Of a stretch of DNA of 64,000 nt, positions 18,137 to 26,411 are shown piece after piece. The notes under the pieces are model-generated. The model did no database searches. It had not been told where the DNA came from and saw only the letters and a list, made by a program, of their open reading frames with translations. Each line of letters starts with the position of its first letter. The first letter of the stretch is position 1. Position numbers and translations under genes: made by a program. This DNA is from an uncultured Paracoccaceae bacterium. GTDB taxonomy: Bacteria; Pseudomonadota; Alphaproteobacteria; Rhodobacterales; Rhodobacteraceae. The stretch covers positions 434,001-498,000 of the forward strand of contig CANLPZ010000001.1 of the NCBI GenBank assembly GCA_947493145.1. Direction: 5' to 3'.

Positions 18137-18284
18137 TTACATCAAAATGAGTATAATTTGCAAAGCCTTCTGCATTTGATTGGCAAAACAGTGCGTTTCC
18201 AAGCCCATGTTGGGCGCAAATCCCACTTGTTCCTGCTGCCCCTTGTGCGTAAAAGCGACCTGACTTTTGACAAAGGATAGTTCC

Positions 18285-19796
18285 ATGTTGGATCTGACAT
18301 ATGACGCCCCAAAACCCAAAGTAATTGCGGGTGCGAAACATGACTGGGAATTGGTAATCGGGCTTGAAGTTCACGCTCAGGTCGCCACCAACGCGAAACT
18401 GTTTTCTGGTGCATCCACTGAATTTGGCGCGGAACCGAATTCCAATGTGGCATTTGTGGATGCCGGAATGCCAGGCATGTTGCCCGTGATCAACGAAGGC
18501 TGCGTGGAACAGGCTGTGCGCACGGGGCTGGGCCTAAAGGCGGACATCAACCTTTATTCAGCGTTTGATCGCAAAAACTACTTCTACCCTGATTTGCCAC
18601 AAGGGTATCAGATTTCGCAGCTGTATCACCCAATCGTGGGCGAAGGCGAAGTGTTGGTTGAAATGGGCGATGGCACCGCCCGCACGGTTCGTGTCGAACG
18701 CATCCATTTGGAACAAGACGCCGGTAAATCGATCCACGATATGGATCCGAACATGTCATTCGTTGACTTAAACCGAACAGGTGTTGCGCTGATGGAAATC
18801 GTGTCACGCCCAGACATTCGCGGACCCGAAGAAGCCGCAGCCTATGTCACCAAACTTCGCCAGATCCTGCGGTATCTGGGGACATGTGACGGGAACATGC
18901 AAAACGGAAACCTGCGCGCAGATGTGAACGTGTCCATCTGTCGCCCAGGCGCGTATGAAAAATACCAAGAGACCCAAGATTTCAGCCATCTTGGAACGCG
19001 ATGCGAGATCAAAAACATGAACTCAATGCGGTTCATGCAAGCGGCCATCGATTACGAAGCTCGTCGCCAAATCGCGATCGTCGAAGACGGCGGTGAAGTC
19101 GATCAAGAAACCCGTCTGTATGATCCAGACAAGAACGAAACGCGTTCAATGCGGTCCAAAGAAGAAGCGCATGACTATCGCTACTTCCCCTGCCCTGATT
19201 TGCTGCCCTTGGAAATTGAACAGGCGTGGGTCGACGACATTGCAAGCGATTTGCCGGAATTGCCAGACGCGAAAAAGGCCCGCTTTATCGGTGATTTCGG
19301 CCTGTCTGATTATGATGCCAGCGTTTTGACCGCTGACGTCGAAAACGCCGAGTTCTTCGAAGAGGTCGCCAAAGGCCAAGACGGCAAGCTGGCGGCAAAC
19401 TGGGTGATCAATGAACTCTTTGGGCGATTGAAAAAAGACGACAAAGATATCGCCGACAGCCCGATTTCTGCCGCGCGTTTGGGGCAAATCATTGGGTTGA
19501 TTAAGTCCGATGCGATTTCTGGCAAGATCGCCAAAGACGTTTTCGAAATCGCCTATACCCAAGACCGCGATCCCGAAGAGATTGTTGAAACCGAAGGCAT
19601 GAAACAAGTCACAGACACCGGCGCGATTGAGGCCGCGGTGGATGAGATCATGGCCGCCAACCCTGAACAGGTTGAAAAGGCGAAAGAGAACCCGAAACTT
19701 GCGGGGTGGTTCGTTGGTCAGGTGATGAAAGCCACCGGCGGCAAAGCCAACCCAAAGGCGGTGAACCAAATCATCGCAGCCAAACTGAACGGGTAA
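18285..19796 (+). CDS. gatB: Aspartyl/glutamyl-tRNA amidotransferase subunit B
   Basis: Catalyses transamidation of misacylated Glu-tRNA(Gln) or Asp-tRNA(Asn) as part of GatCAB. It has 503 residues, normal for the family. ATG 18285 (MLDLTYDAP) is chosen because AAAGGA lies 8 nt upstream. Signature blocks: [65 protein letters not shown], and the C-terminal YqeY-like tail [20 protein letters not shown]. gatA and gatC are not in the window. Confidence 0.97.
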   Translation: MLDLTYDAPKPKVIAGAKHDWELVIGLEVHAQVATNAKLFSGASTEFGAEPNSNVAFVDAGMPGMLPVINEGCVEQAVRTGLGLKADINLYSAFDRKNYFYPDLPQGYQISQLYHPIVGEGEVLVEMGDGTARTVRVERIHLEQDAGKSIHDMDPNMSFVDLNRTGVALMEIVSRPDIRGPEEAAAYVTKLRQILRYLGTCDGNMQNGNLRADVNVSICRPGAYEKYQETQDFSHLGTRCEIKNMNSMRFMQAAIDYEARRQIAIVEDGGEVDQETRLYDPDKNETRSMRSKEEAHDYRYFPCPDLLPLEIEQAWVDDIASDLPELPDAKKARFIGDFGLSDYDASVLTADVENAEFFEEVAKGQDGKLAANWVINELFGRLKKDDKDIADSPISAARLGQIIGLIKSDAISGKIAKDVFEIAYTQDRDPEEIVETEGMKQVTDTGAIEAAVDEIMAANPEQVEKAKENPKLAGWFVGQVMKATGGKANPKAVNQIIAAKLNG

Positions 19797-19810
19797 CACA
19801 CCAAATCTAG

Positions 19811-19832
19811 GATGCGCCGAATGCGGCGCATC
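19811..19832 (+). terminator. Hairpin after gatB
   Basis: GATGCGCC and GGCGCATC (8 bp) around a 6-nt loop, 14 bp after the gatB stop. No clear T-tract follows, so it may be a weak terminator or RNA-end stabiliser. Confidence 0.5.
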
Positions 19833-19926
19833 TATACCTAGCAGATCGGCAATTTCCCCCACGAATCCTTGGCTCTAGCGCCCAAAGTTGATAGTTTACG
19901 CACGATCAACGCGCGAGGGTTTCGAA

Positions 19927-20367
19927 ATGACAACGTATGAATACAAAGTGGTGCCAGCCCCAAAACGAGGCCTTAAAGCCAAAGGGATAAAAGGCAACGA
20001 CGCGCGATTTGCCAACGCATTGCAAACGGTCATGAATGAATACGGCGCGGACGGTTGGGAATACCAACGCACCGACACCCTGCCCGCCGAAGAACGTCAG
20101 GGATTGACGGGCCGCACAACCGTTTTCCAAAACATGCTGGTGTTCCGCCGCGCAATTCCGGCCGAACCCACGGCCCCCGTTGATGCAGTTTCAACCATTG
20201 CTGCGCCGGTTGTGATGCCCAGCGAAACCACGAACACGCCCGAACTTGTCGCCTCGCGCGAAGACGCTGTTCAGGACGCTTTGACGAGTGATCAGCCTGA
20301 TGCTGCCGAAATTGAAACTGTTGTTGAAAACGCTGAGAGCGACGAAAAAACCGTCGCGGCTGAATAG
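19927..20367 (+). CDS. DUF4177 domain protein
   Basis: 146 residues. The N-terminal 70 residues (MTTYEYKVVPAPKRG ... LNEYGADGWEY-type core with NEYGADGWEYQRTDTLP) are the small DUF4177 fold. The C-terminal half is low-complexity, rich in Ala, Glu, Thr and Asp. ATG 19927 follows GAGG by about 8 nt and is preferred over an upstream in-frame ATG at 19888. Function unknown. It is followed by two strong hairpins and is convergent with the 113-residue gene. Confidence 0.82.
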   Translation: MTTYEYKVVPAPKRGLKAKGIKGNDARFANALQTVMNEYGADGWEYQRTDTLPAEERQGLTGRTTVFQNMLVFRRAIPAEPTAPVDAVSTIAAPVVMPSETTNTPELVASREDAVQDALTSDQPDAAEIETVVENAESDEKTVAAE

Positions 20368-20376
20368 GTCAGTCCC

Positions 20377-20422
20377 AGAAATCTTTTGAAGATTTCTCAG
20401 TGAAGTCTTTTAAAGACTTCAC
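20377..20422. terminator. Two tandem hairpins between convergent genes
   Basis: The first stem AGAAATCTT/AAGATTTCT (9 bp, 3-nt gap) is at 20377-20397. The second, GTGAAGTCTTT/AAAGACTTCAC (11 bp, single central base), is at 20400-20422. They lie between the stops of the DUF4177 gene (20367) and the 113-residue gene (20432). They probably end both transcripts, although T-tracts are absent; the stem cores AAATCTT and AAGTCTT are similar, suggesting duplication. Confidence 0.6.
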
Positions 20423-20431
20423 GCCCCGAAA

Positions 20432-20773
20432 CTAACGTTTAAATTTCCACCATTTTTTCGGTGGATACTTCTTTTGCCATCTACCCCATTTCGACACGTC
20501 ATCCGTTTCAATTTGACTGCGGATATCTGCCATTTCAATTTCATCGGGCACAAGTTTTCTCTCAAGATAACCGCTAATTCCGCCCCCACCATCTTTGCTT
20601 CCATAACCGTCTTTGGTGTAGGGTTGTGCCCCATCTACGGGATGATATTTTGTTTGGAAATACACTCTTTCATCGGCCCCAAGCTCGCGAATTGACCCGT
20701 CTTTTTCAACACAAACGTAAGGGTATGGATTTAGTTTTGCGTCGCTATCACTGACCATTGCATACTTTGACAT
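20432..20773 (-). CDS. Hypothetical protein downstream of bolA
   Basis: 113 residues, not recognised. It is hydrophilic, with many Tyr, Trp and Lys, a Gly run in the middle (KDGYGSKDGGGGISGYLE) and a very basic aromatic C-terminus (KKYPPKKWWKFKR) that could bind nucleic acid or membrane. There is no signal peptide or membrane helix. Its ATG overlaps the bolA stop (TAATG), so it is probably translated by coupling from bolA mRNA. Codon use looks like its neighbours. Confidence 0.68.
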   Translation of the reverse strand: MSKYAMVSDSDAKLNPYPYVCVEKDGSIRELGADERVYFQTKYHPVDGAQPYTKDGYGSKDGGGGISGYLERKLVPDEIEMADIRSQIETDDVSKWGRWQKKYPPKKWWKFKR

Positions 20774-21027
20774 TACCCACTCACATCCAACGCCAGCGCA
20801 TGGATTCGCCCCGTAATATCGCCCAACGCTTTGTGCACCGCACGATGCCGCGCCACGCGGGTCATGGGGCCAAATACTTCGGCCACGATACGGACGTTGA
20901 AATGGCTTTCCCCGCCCTCTTGAAACCCTGCGTGGCCGCGGTGGCTTTCGCTATCATCAACAACCTCTAATACGGTCGGGTCAAAAGCGGCCTGCAATTT
21001 TTCGCGTATTTCGTCGGCTACAGCCAT
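20773..21027 (-). CDS. bolA: BolA family protein
   Basis: 84-residue BolA protein, a partner of monothiol glutaredoxins in iron-sulfur trafficking and, in some bacteria, a morphology or stress regulator. Motifs: EVVDDSESHRGHAG, then SHFNVRIVAEVF, and RVARHRAVHKALGD with the conserved His of the Fe-S ligand region. It is divergent from the J-domain gene (80 bp), an arrangement common in Rhodobacterales. Confidence 0.94.
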   Translation of the reverse strand: MAVADEIREKLQAAFDPTVLEVVDDSESHRGHAGFQEGGESHFNVRIVAEVFGPMTRVARHRAVHKALGDITGRIHALALDVSG

Positions 21028-21106
21028 TTATTTGCTCCTCGGGGCTTTCCTCTTTTCACACATAGAGTAAACTCTGTGCCTCGAGTCGAAAAGAGAGGTT
21101 CGCACC

Positions 21107-21739
21107 ATGGATAAAGATGATCCATTTGGCTTTGACATGTCAGTATCGTCCGCAAAGAAAAAGAACCCGCGCGGGCGTCGTGGCATGTCAGGCGAAAGCA
21201 CGACATCGACGCGGATTTGCGACAAACCGGGCTGTAATGAACCTGGAAAGTTTAGGGCGCCGAAATCGCCGGATATTTTGGACGACTTCTTTTGGTTCTG
21301 CAAAGAGCACGTGCGCGAATATAATCAGAAATGGTCCTTTTTTGATGGTACATCAGAGGAAGATTTAGCCGAACAAGTGGGCAAAGATCGCGTTTGGGAA
21401 CGCGAAACCAAACCCTTTGGCAAAGCAACCGACGAACAGCGCGCGTGGGCGCGTTTGGGGGTCGACGACCCGCATCAGGTTTTGGGTGCCAATGCGACAC
21501 AAAACGCTGGACGGTCTGTAACGGGGTCCACCCGTCGCTTGCCCGCGACAGAACGCCGTGCGATCGAAATTTTGGACGCCAAAGATCATTGGACAAAGGC
21601 CGAGGTTCGCAAAGCTTACAAAAAGCTGATCAAGATTTTGCACCCAGACATGAATGGCGGCGATCGGTCTGACGAAGACAAATTGCAAGAAGTCGTTTGG
21701 GCGTGGGATCAATTGAAAGACAGCCGGAACTTTAAATAG
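21107..21739 (+). CDS. J-domain (DnaJ-like) protein
   Basis: 210 residues. The N-terminal part has a possible zinc site (CDKPGC followed by FWFCKEHVREY) and the C-terminal 60 residues are a J domain with the HPD motif at 179-181 (KKLIKILHPDMNGGD). J domains stimulate Hsp70 (DnaK) ATPase; the client is unknown. ATG 21107 has AGAGG 8-9 nt upstream. Its stop TAG abuts the stop of the convergent membrane protein gene with no gap. Confidence 0.9.
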   Translation: MDKDDPFGFDMSVSSAKKKNPRGRRGMSGESTTSTRICDKPGCNEPGKFRAPKSPDILDDFFWFCKEHVREYNQKWSFFDGTSEEDLAEQVGKDRVWERETKPFGKATDEQRAWARLGVDDPHQVLGANATQNAGRSVTGSTRRLPATERRAIEILDAKDHWTKAEVRKAYKKLIKILHPDMNGGDRSDEDKLQEVVWAWDQLKDSRNFK

Positions 21740-22240
21740 TTACCGGCGGTTTTTGTTCCAATTCAAAACAGAATTGCGTTCTTTGACGTAGTCACGAAAT
21801 TGCAGATGAATGATCATAACGGCGCCCCAGATCACCAAAACGGTCAGGGGGGCTTCGACGATTGTGGATACCAGCAATAGCACCCCAAACATTGTTCCAA
21901 AACCGGGCAAGGCGATAGTGCCGCCGGCAATTCCGCCGACGAAAATCAACGCAAGCCCGCCAAGGCTGGCCCACAAGAACCCAATTGCCCCTGCGCGGCC
22001 AAATAAATTTCGTACGAAATAGAGCCCAAGCACCGCCCCTGCGGCGGAGGCCAAAATGAGCCAGAGCTGACCGACCGACAGCGCGTTGTCGAACCCTTTG
22101 TCAGTGGCAAGCTTTAACGCCATAAACACACCAAGAATGCCCCCCATCAATGCGGAGACAACATAGCCGCCAAAAGCGCGGCGTTGCCCATATGTAAAAC
22201 GGGCATTCGAATCGGAGCGTGAAATATTCTTACTGGTCAT
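21740..22240 (-). CDS. Hypothetical integral membrane protein
   Basis: 166 residues from ATG 22240 (MTSKNISRSD). An in-frame ATG at 22330 would overlap msrB and is less likely. Four or five hydrophobic helices are visible (about 27-42, 56-75, 85-105 and 110-140), with short charged termini and a basic end (NSVLNWNKNRR). No family recognised. It lies 50 bp downstream of msrB on the same strand and is likely cotranscribed with it. Confidence 0.7.
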   Translation of the reverse strand: MTSKNISRSDSNARFTYGQRRAFGGYVVSALMGGILGVFMALKLATDKGFDNALSVGQLWLILASAAGAVLGLYFVRNLFGRAGAIGFLWASLGGLALIFVGGIAGGTIALPGFGTMFGVLLLVSTIVEAPLTVLVIWGAVMIIHLQFRDYVKERNSVLNWNKNRR

Positions 22241-22290
22241 GCGTTGCCAATATCCAAGGACAAAGGCAAAAATTGGGCAATTCCTACATT

Positions 22291-22761
22291 TTAAGCGGAT
22301 CGGAACACCAAACTTACACCATTTAAACAATGCCGTTTACCGGTGGGTTGTGGTCCATCATCAAAAATATGGCCAAGGTGACTGCCGCAGCGGCGACAAT
22401 GAACTTCTGTCCGGAGACGAAGAAGCTTGCGGTCATCTTTGGTCCGCACCGCATTAGGCAAGCTTTTCCAAAAACTTGGCCAACCTGTGCCGCTGTCGTA
22501 TTTGGTTTTTGACGAATACAAAGCCAAATCACAGCCGCGACAATGATAGACACCGTCGGAATAGTTTTTGTCCAAGGGCGATGACCCCGCACGCTCTGTA
22601 CCTTCTTGGCGCATCACCTTGTATTGCAACGGGGTTAACATCGCTTTCCATTCCGCTGTTGTGCGTGTCACTTCGAACCCAGCAGCCATCGCAGGTGCGA
22701 CATTTAGCGCAGACATCGCTGTCGCTGTTAGCCCAAGTTTACAAAAATCACGGCGGTCCAT
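22291..22761 (-). CDS. msrB: Exported peptide-methionine (R)-S-oxide reductase
   Basis: Reduces methionine-R-sulfoxide in oxidised proteins. 156 residues from ATG 22761. The N-terminus MDRRDFCKLGLTATAMSA with AMA cleavage near 27 is a twin-arginine (Tat) signal, so the enzyme acts in the periplasm. Zinc cysteines C74, C77 and C122, C125 are present; catalytic Cys145 lies in GKRHCLNGVSLVF. GTGWPSFW is the substrate-pocket motif. It is divergent from cobS. Confidence 0.93.
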   Translation of the reverse strand: MDRRDFCKLGLTATAMSALNVAPAMAAGFEVTRTTAEWKAMLTPLQYKVMRQEGTERAGSSPLDKNYSDGVYHCRGCDLALYSSKTKYDSGTGWPSFWKSLPNAVRTKDDRKLLRLRTEVHCRRCGSHLGHIFDDGPQPTGKRHCLNGVSLVFRSA

Positions 22762-22952
22762 GGCGGTTCCTTTCAAATGCTTGAAAACACAGTGACGTTT
22801 AGCACGCTCGCGCGCAATCAACGCTTGTGCACATCTGCGTGAACAGCACCGTGAAAAAGTGGTGGCAAAAATGTCGTTTTACTCCCCTTTCGCTCGCTGA
22901 ATTTCTGTTTATGGTGCCGGAAAGAAATGACCAAATATGCGAAAGATAACTC

Positions 22953-23939
22953 ATGGCAGACGGCATGCTGAACATTGATGCACAACCGACCAAAGACATT
23001 TCAGTGCGTGAGGTGTTTGGCATCGACACGGATATGACAATCAAAGGGTTCGAAGAGGGATCCGACCGCGTGCCAGAGATGGACCCAACGTATAAATTCG
23101 ATCCGGACACGACGCTCGCGATCCTTGCGGGTTTCAGCCACAATCGCCGCGTCATGGTCCAAGGGTATCACGGAACGGGAAAATCGACCCACATTGAACA
23201 GGTGTCTAGCCGCCTTAATTGGCCATGTGTTCGCGTGAACCTTGATAGCCACATCAGCCGAATTGATTTGATCGGTAAAGACGCGATCAAATTGAAGGAC
23301 GGCAAACAGGTTACAGATTTCCAAGAGGGCATTTTGCCTTGGGCGCTGCGCAACCCAACTGCGATTGTGTTTGATGAATATGATGCAGGCCGTGCCGACG
23401 TGATGTTTGTGATCCAGCGCGTGTTGGAAGTGGATGGTAAGCTTACCCTGCTTGACCAAAACGAGGTGATCACCCCAAACCCGTATTTCCGTTTGTTCGC
23501 CACAGCCAACACAGTTGGTTTGGGTGACACAACAGGCCTGTACCACGGGACGCAACAGATCAACCAAGGTCAGATGGACCGTTGGTCCTTGGTCGCGACG
23601 CTGAACTATTTGTCTGTTGAGGCCGAAAGCGCCATCGTGCTGGCCAAAAACCCGAATTACAACAACGCCGAAGGCCGCAAAACGATCCAACAGATGGTGA
23701 CAGTTGCCGATCTTACGCGCACAGCATTTATGAATGGTGATTTGTCGACAGTTATGTCGCCGCGAACCGTGATCGCATGGGCGCAAAACGCCGAAATCTT
23801 CCGATCAGTCGGATATGCTTTCCGTCTGTCATTCTTAAACAAATGTGATGAACTGGAACGCCAAACGGTGGCAGAGTTCTACCAGCGGTGTTTTGACGAA
23901 GAGCTTCCAGAATCAGCGGCTAGCATGAGTCTTGGCTAA
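22953..23939 (+). CDS. cobS: Aerobic cobaltochelatase subunit CobS
   Basis: AAA+ ATPase subunit of the CobNST complex that inserts cobalt into hydrogenobyrinate a,c-diamide. 328 residues. Walker [10 protein letters not shown] is at 71-79, Walker B VFDEYDAG is near 139-146, sensor-1 FATANTVG is in mid-protein. It starts at ATG 22953. It is followed by a strong terminator, then a small exported protein gene, then cobT. cobN is not in the window. Confidence 0.96.
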   Translation: MADGMLNIDAQPTKDISVREVFGIDTDMTIKGFEEGSDRVPEMDPTYKFDPDTTLAILAGFSHNRRVMVQGYHGTGKSTHIEQVSSRLNWPCVRVNLDSHISRIDLIGKDAIKLKDGKQVTDFQEGILPWALRNPTAIVFDEYDAGRADVMFVIQRVLEVDGKLTLLDQNEVITPNPYFRLFATANTVGLGDTTGLYHGTQQINQGQMDRWSLVATLNYLSVEAESAIVLAKNPNYNNAEGRKTIQQMVTVADLTRTAFMNGDLSTVMSPRTVIAWAQNAEIFRSVGYAFRLSFLNKCDELERQTVAEFYQRCFDEELPESAASMSLG

Positions 23940-23963
23940 GCTAAAGTTCTGTTTTTAAAGATT

Positions 23964-23999
23964 AAAGCCCGCTAAGATCTATCTTTAGCGGGCTTTTTT
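23964..23999 (+). terminator. Intrinsic terminator of cobS
   Basis: Arms AAAGCCCGCTAA and TTAGCGGGCTTT (12 bp) around a 9-nt loop, followed by T6. Textbook rho-independent terminator 25 bp after the cobS stop. Confidence 0.92.
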
Positions 24000-24012
24000 G
24001 TACCCTGTACAA
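23998..24012. promoter_or_regulatory. TTGTAC-cct-GTACAA dyad upstream of small exported protein gene
   Basis: A 15-bp inverted repeat directly after the cobS terminator and about 60 bp upstream of the next ATG. It is followed by AAAGGTAAAGTTTT, a string also found in pieces in the glcB-pepN spacer (GTACAAAGGT and GGTAAAGTTTT). Candidate operator by inference. Confidence 0.35.
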
Positions 24013-24071
24013 AGGTAAAGTTTTCATTTTGCACATTTGACAGGCTAATTTTCCGCCGCCATGATCAAAAC

Positions 24072-24470
24072 ATGAGCGGAAAAAGAACAATAGAAACGTT
24101 AATTGTCGCTGCGCTGGTGTGTGCAACGTTCCAGCCTGCACACGCCGATGACGCCAGTTTCAATGACCCAGCCCGATTATTCCCAACCTGTGCCGGCCGT
24201 TTGTATGCACTGATGGAACATCAATGGACCGTTGATCCAAAACAAGCGGAAATCACGCAAACATCGTACATCCAGTTTAACGACCTCGCGGCGGCCATTG
24301 TGACGCCTCAAAACGGTACTGAAATTCGCAACTTACGCGTCCAGTCGCGGGTGAGCTTTCGCAACCTGCTGGAACGCGACTATTTTGGAACCGATACTGA
24401 CAATAAAACTTGGGCAACCCAGCGTATTTCCTACCTGATTGGGGAATGCAAAGAGCTGCTCTTGTCATAG
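24072..24470 (+). CDS. Small exported hypothetical protein
   Basis: 132 residues. A signal peptide (MSGKRTIETLIVAALVCATF, cleavage after AHA near residue 25) leads to a roughly 107-residue periplasmic protein with two Cys (in FPTCAGRLYALMEHQW and IGECKELL) that may form a disulfide. The pattern C-x-GR-x-YALMEHQW looks conserved-hypothetical, but no function is known to me. It sits between cobS and cobT with its own upstream dyad, 60 bp before the cobT start. Confidence 0.72.
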   Translation: MSGKRTIETLIVAALVCATFQPAHADDASFNDPARLFPTCAGRLYALMEHQWTVDPKQAEITQTSYIQFNDLAAAIVTPQNGTEIRNLRVQSRVSFRNLLERDYFGTDTDNKTWATQRISYLIGECKELLLS

Positions 24471-24530
24471 CGACAAAAAACCCTCGGCTTTCCCATTGCA
24501 ACTGCGTCAAGATTGGGGAAAGTAAGTGCT

Positions 24531-26411
24531 ATGGTGCAGAATTCAGACAACCCCGCCGATCCGTTCAAAAAAGCTTTGGCAGAAGCAACCAAAGTGATTG
24601 CTGACGACCCCGATTTGGGTGTTAGCTTTTCTGTGGATCCTCCTGGTGCGACGTCAGACAACATTCGGCTGCCGCAGGTCACTCGTCGCATGACACGCGA
24701 CGAAGTTTTGCTCGCCCGTGGGACTGCCGATGCCTTTGCATTGCGCCACAAATTCCACGATGCCAATACACATGCGCGCTATATCCCGCAGGGCAATTTG
24801 GCACGCGAGATTTTTGATGCCATGGAAAACGCGCGCGTCGAAGCCGTCGGCGCCCAATTCATGCCTGGAACGGCTGGAAATATTGATGCGAAAATCGCGG
24901 ACGAAGCGATGCGCAAGGGATACGATACGGCGAACGAAGCATCGCAAGTGCCGCTTGCCACCGCTGCGGGATATTTAGTTCGCCATTTGGCAACCGGTCG
25001 CGATCTTCCGACCGGCGCTGAGAATGTTATGAATCTGTGGCGTGAATTCATTGAAAAATCCGCAGGTGGCACGCTGGAAACGCTTGACGGCACATTGAAC
25101 GATCAAGCCGCGTTTGCAAAATTTGCCCGCCAGATCATCCAAGATCTGGGGTACGGTGATCAGCTGGGCGATGACCCAGACGATTTCGAAGACGACACAG
25201 ATGATCAAGCGGACGAAGTGCCAGAGGATGATGAACAACCCGACAGCACGGGCGATGATGATCAAGACGACACCGACGATATCGATGCCGCCCCTGAAAG
25301 CAGCCAAGAGGAACAACAAGATAGTTCTCAGGCGCAAGTATCGACCGAAGAGGTCGATGACAGCGACATGTCGGAAGAAGCGGAAATGCCGGATGGCGAG
25401 GCACCAATTGAGCCCCCCGCCCCGCAACCAATTTCGGATGCTGATCCCAACTATATCGTTTTCGAAACAAAAAATGACGAAGTGATCGCCGCCGAAGAGC
25501 TGGCTGAAGCGGCCGAATTGGAACGCCTTCGGGCCTATCTTGATCAACAGCTGGAACCGCTAAAGGGTGCCGTTTCACGCTTGGCGAATAAACTTCAGCG
25601 TCGGCTGCAAGCCCAACAAAACCGATCATGGGATTTCGACCAAGAGGAAGGCATCCTTGATGCAGGTCGATTGGCGCGGGTCATTTCGAACCCCACAACA
25701 CCGCTGTCGTTCAAGGTCGAACAAGACACTGAATTCCGCGACACCTGCGTCACTTTGTTGTTGGACAACTCTGGGTCAATGCGCGGACGCCCGATTTCCA
25801 TCGCGGCGATCTGTGCTGATATCATGGCGCGAACCTTGGAACGGTGTCAGGTAAAGGTCGAAATTTTGGGCTTTACCACGCGCGCGTGGAAAGGCGGACT
25901 TTGCCGTGAACAATGGCTTGCAGACGGCCGTCCCCAACAGCCGGGTCGTTTGAATGATTTACGCCACATCATCTATAAATCCGCCGACGCCCCGTGGCGA
26001 CGCGCCCGACCAAATTTGGGATTGATGATGAAAGAAGGCCTGTTGAAAGAAAACATCGACGGCGAAGCGCTGGAATGGGCACACCGCCGCATTGTCGCCC
26101 GCCCAGAGGCGCGCAAAGTCTTGATGGTGATATCTGACGGCGCGCCGGTGGATGACAGCACATTATCTGTTAACCCCGCGAATTATTTGGAAAAACACCT
26201 GCGCGATGTGATCGAAATGGTCGAAAAACGCAAAGCTGTCGAATTGGCTGCAATCGGGATCGGTCATGACGTGACGCGGTATTATGACCGCGCTGTTACG
26301 ATTACGGATGTGGAACAATTGGCGGGCGCGATGACCGAACAATTGGCGGCCTTATTTGACCCAGATCCACGTGCACGCGCCCGTATCATGGGCATGAAGA
26401 AAGCGAGCTAA
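24531..26411 (+). CDS. cobT: Aerobic cobaltochelatase subunit CobT
   Basis: Partner of CobS and CobN in cobalt insertion. 626 residues. The helical N-terminal domain is followed by a long Asp/Glu-rich linker (about 214-297) and a C-terminal von Willebrand A domain with the MIDAS motif DNSGS at 412-416. It starts at ATG 24531 ([16 protein letters not shown]). The stop is immediately followed by the ATG of the M24 aminopeptidase gene with no gap, suggesting cotranscription. Confidence 0.95.
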   Translation: MVQNSDNPADPFKKALAEATKVIADDPDLGVSFSVDPPGATSDNIRLPQVTRRMTRDEVLLARGTADAFALRHKFHDANTHARYIPQGNLAREIFDAMENARVEAVGAQFMPGTAGNIDAKIADEAMRKGYDTANEASQVPLATAAGYLVRHLATGRDLPTGAENVMNLWREFIEKSAGGTLETLDGTLNDQAAFAKFARQIIQDLGYGDQLGDDPDDFEDDTDDQADEVPEDDEQPDSTGDDDQDDTDDIDAAPESSQEEQQDSSQAQVSTEEVDDSDMSEEAEMPDGEAPIEPPAPQPISDADPNYIVFETKNDEVIAAEELAEAAELERLRAYLDQQLEPLKGAVSRLANKLQRRLQAQQNRSWDFDQEEGILDAGRLARVISNPTTPLSFKVEQDTEFRDTCVTLLLDNSGSMRGRPISIAAICADIMARTLERCQVKVEILGFTTRAWKGGLCREQWLADGRPQQPGRLNDLRHIIYKSADAPWRRARPNLGLMMKEGLLKENIDGEALEWAHRRIVARPEARKVLMVISDGAPVDDSTLSVNPANYLEKHLRDVIEMVEKRKAVELAAIGIGHDVTRYYDRAVTITDVEQLAGAMTEQLAALFDPDPRARARIMGMKKAS

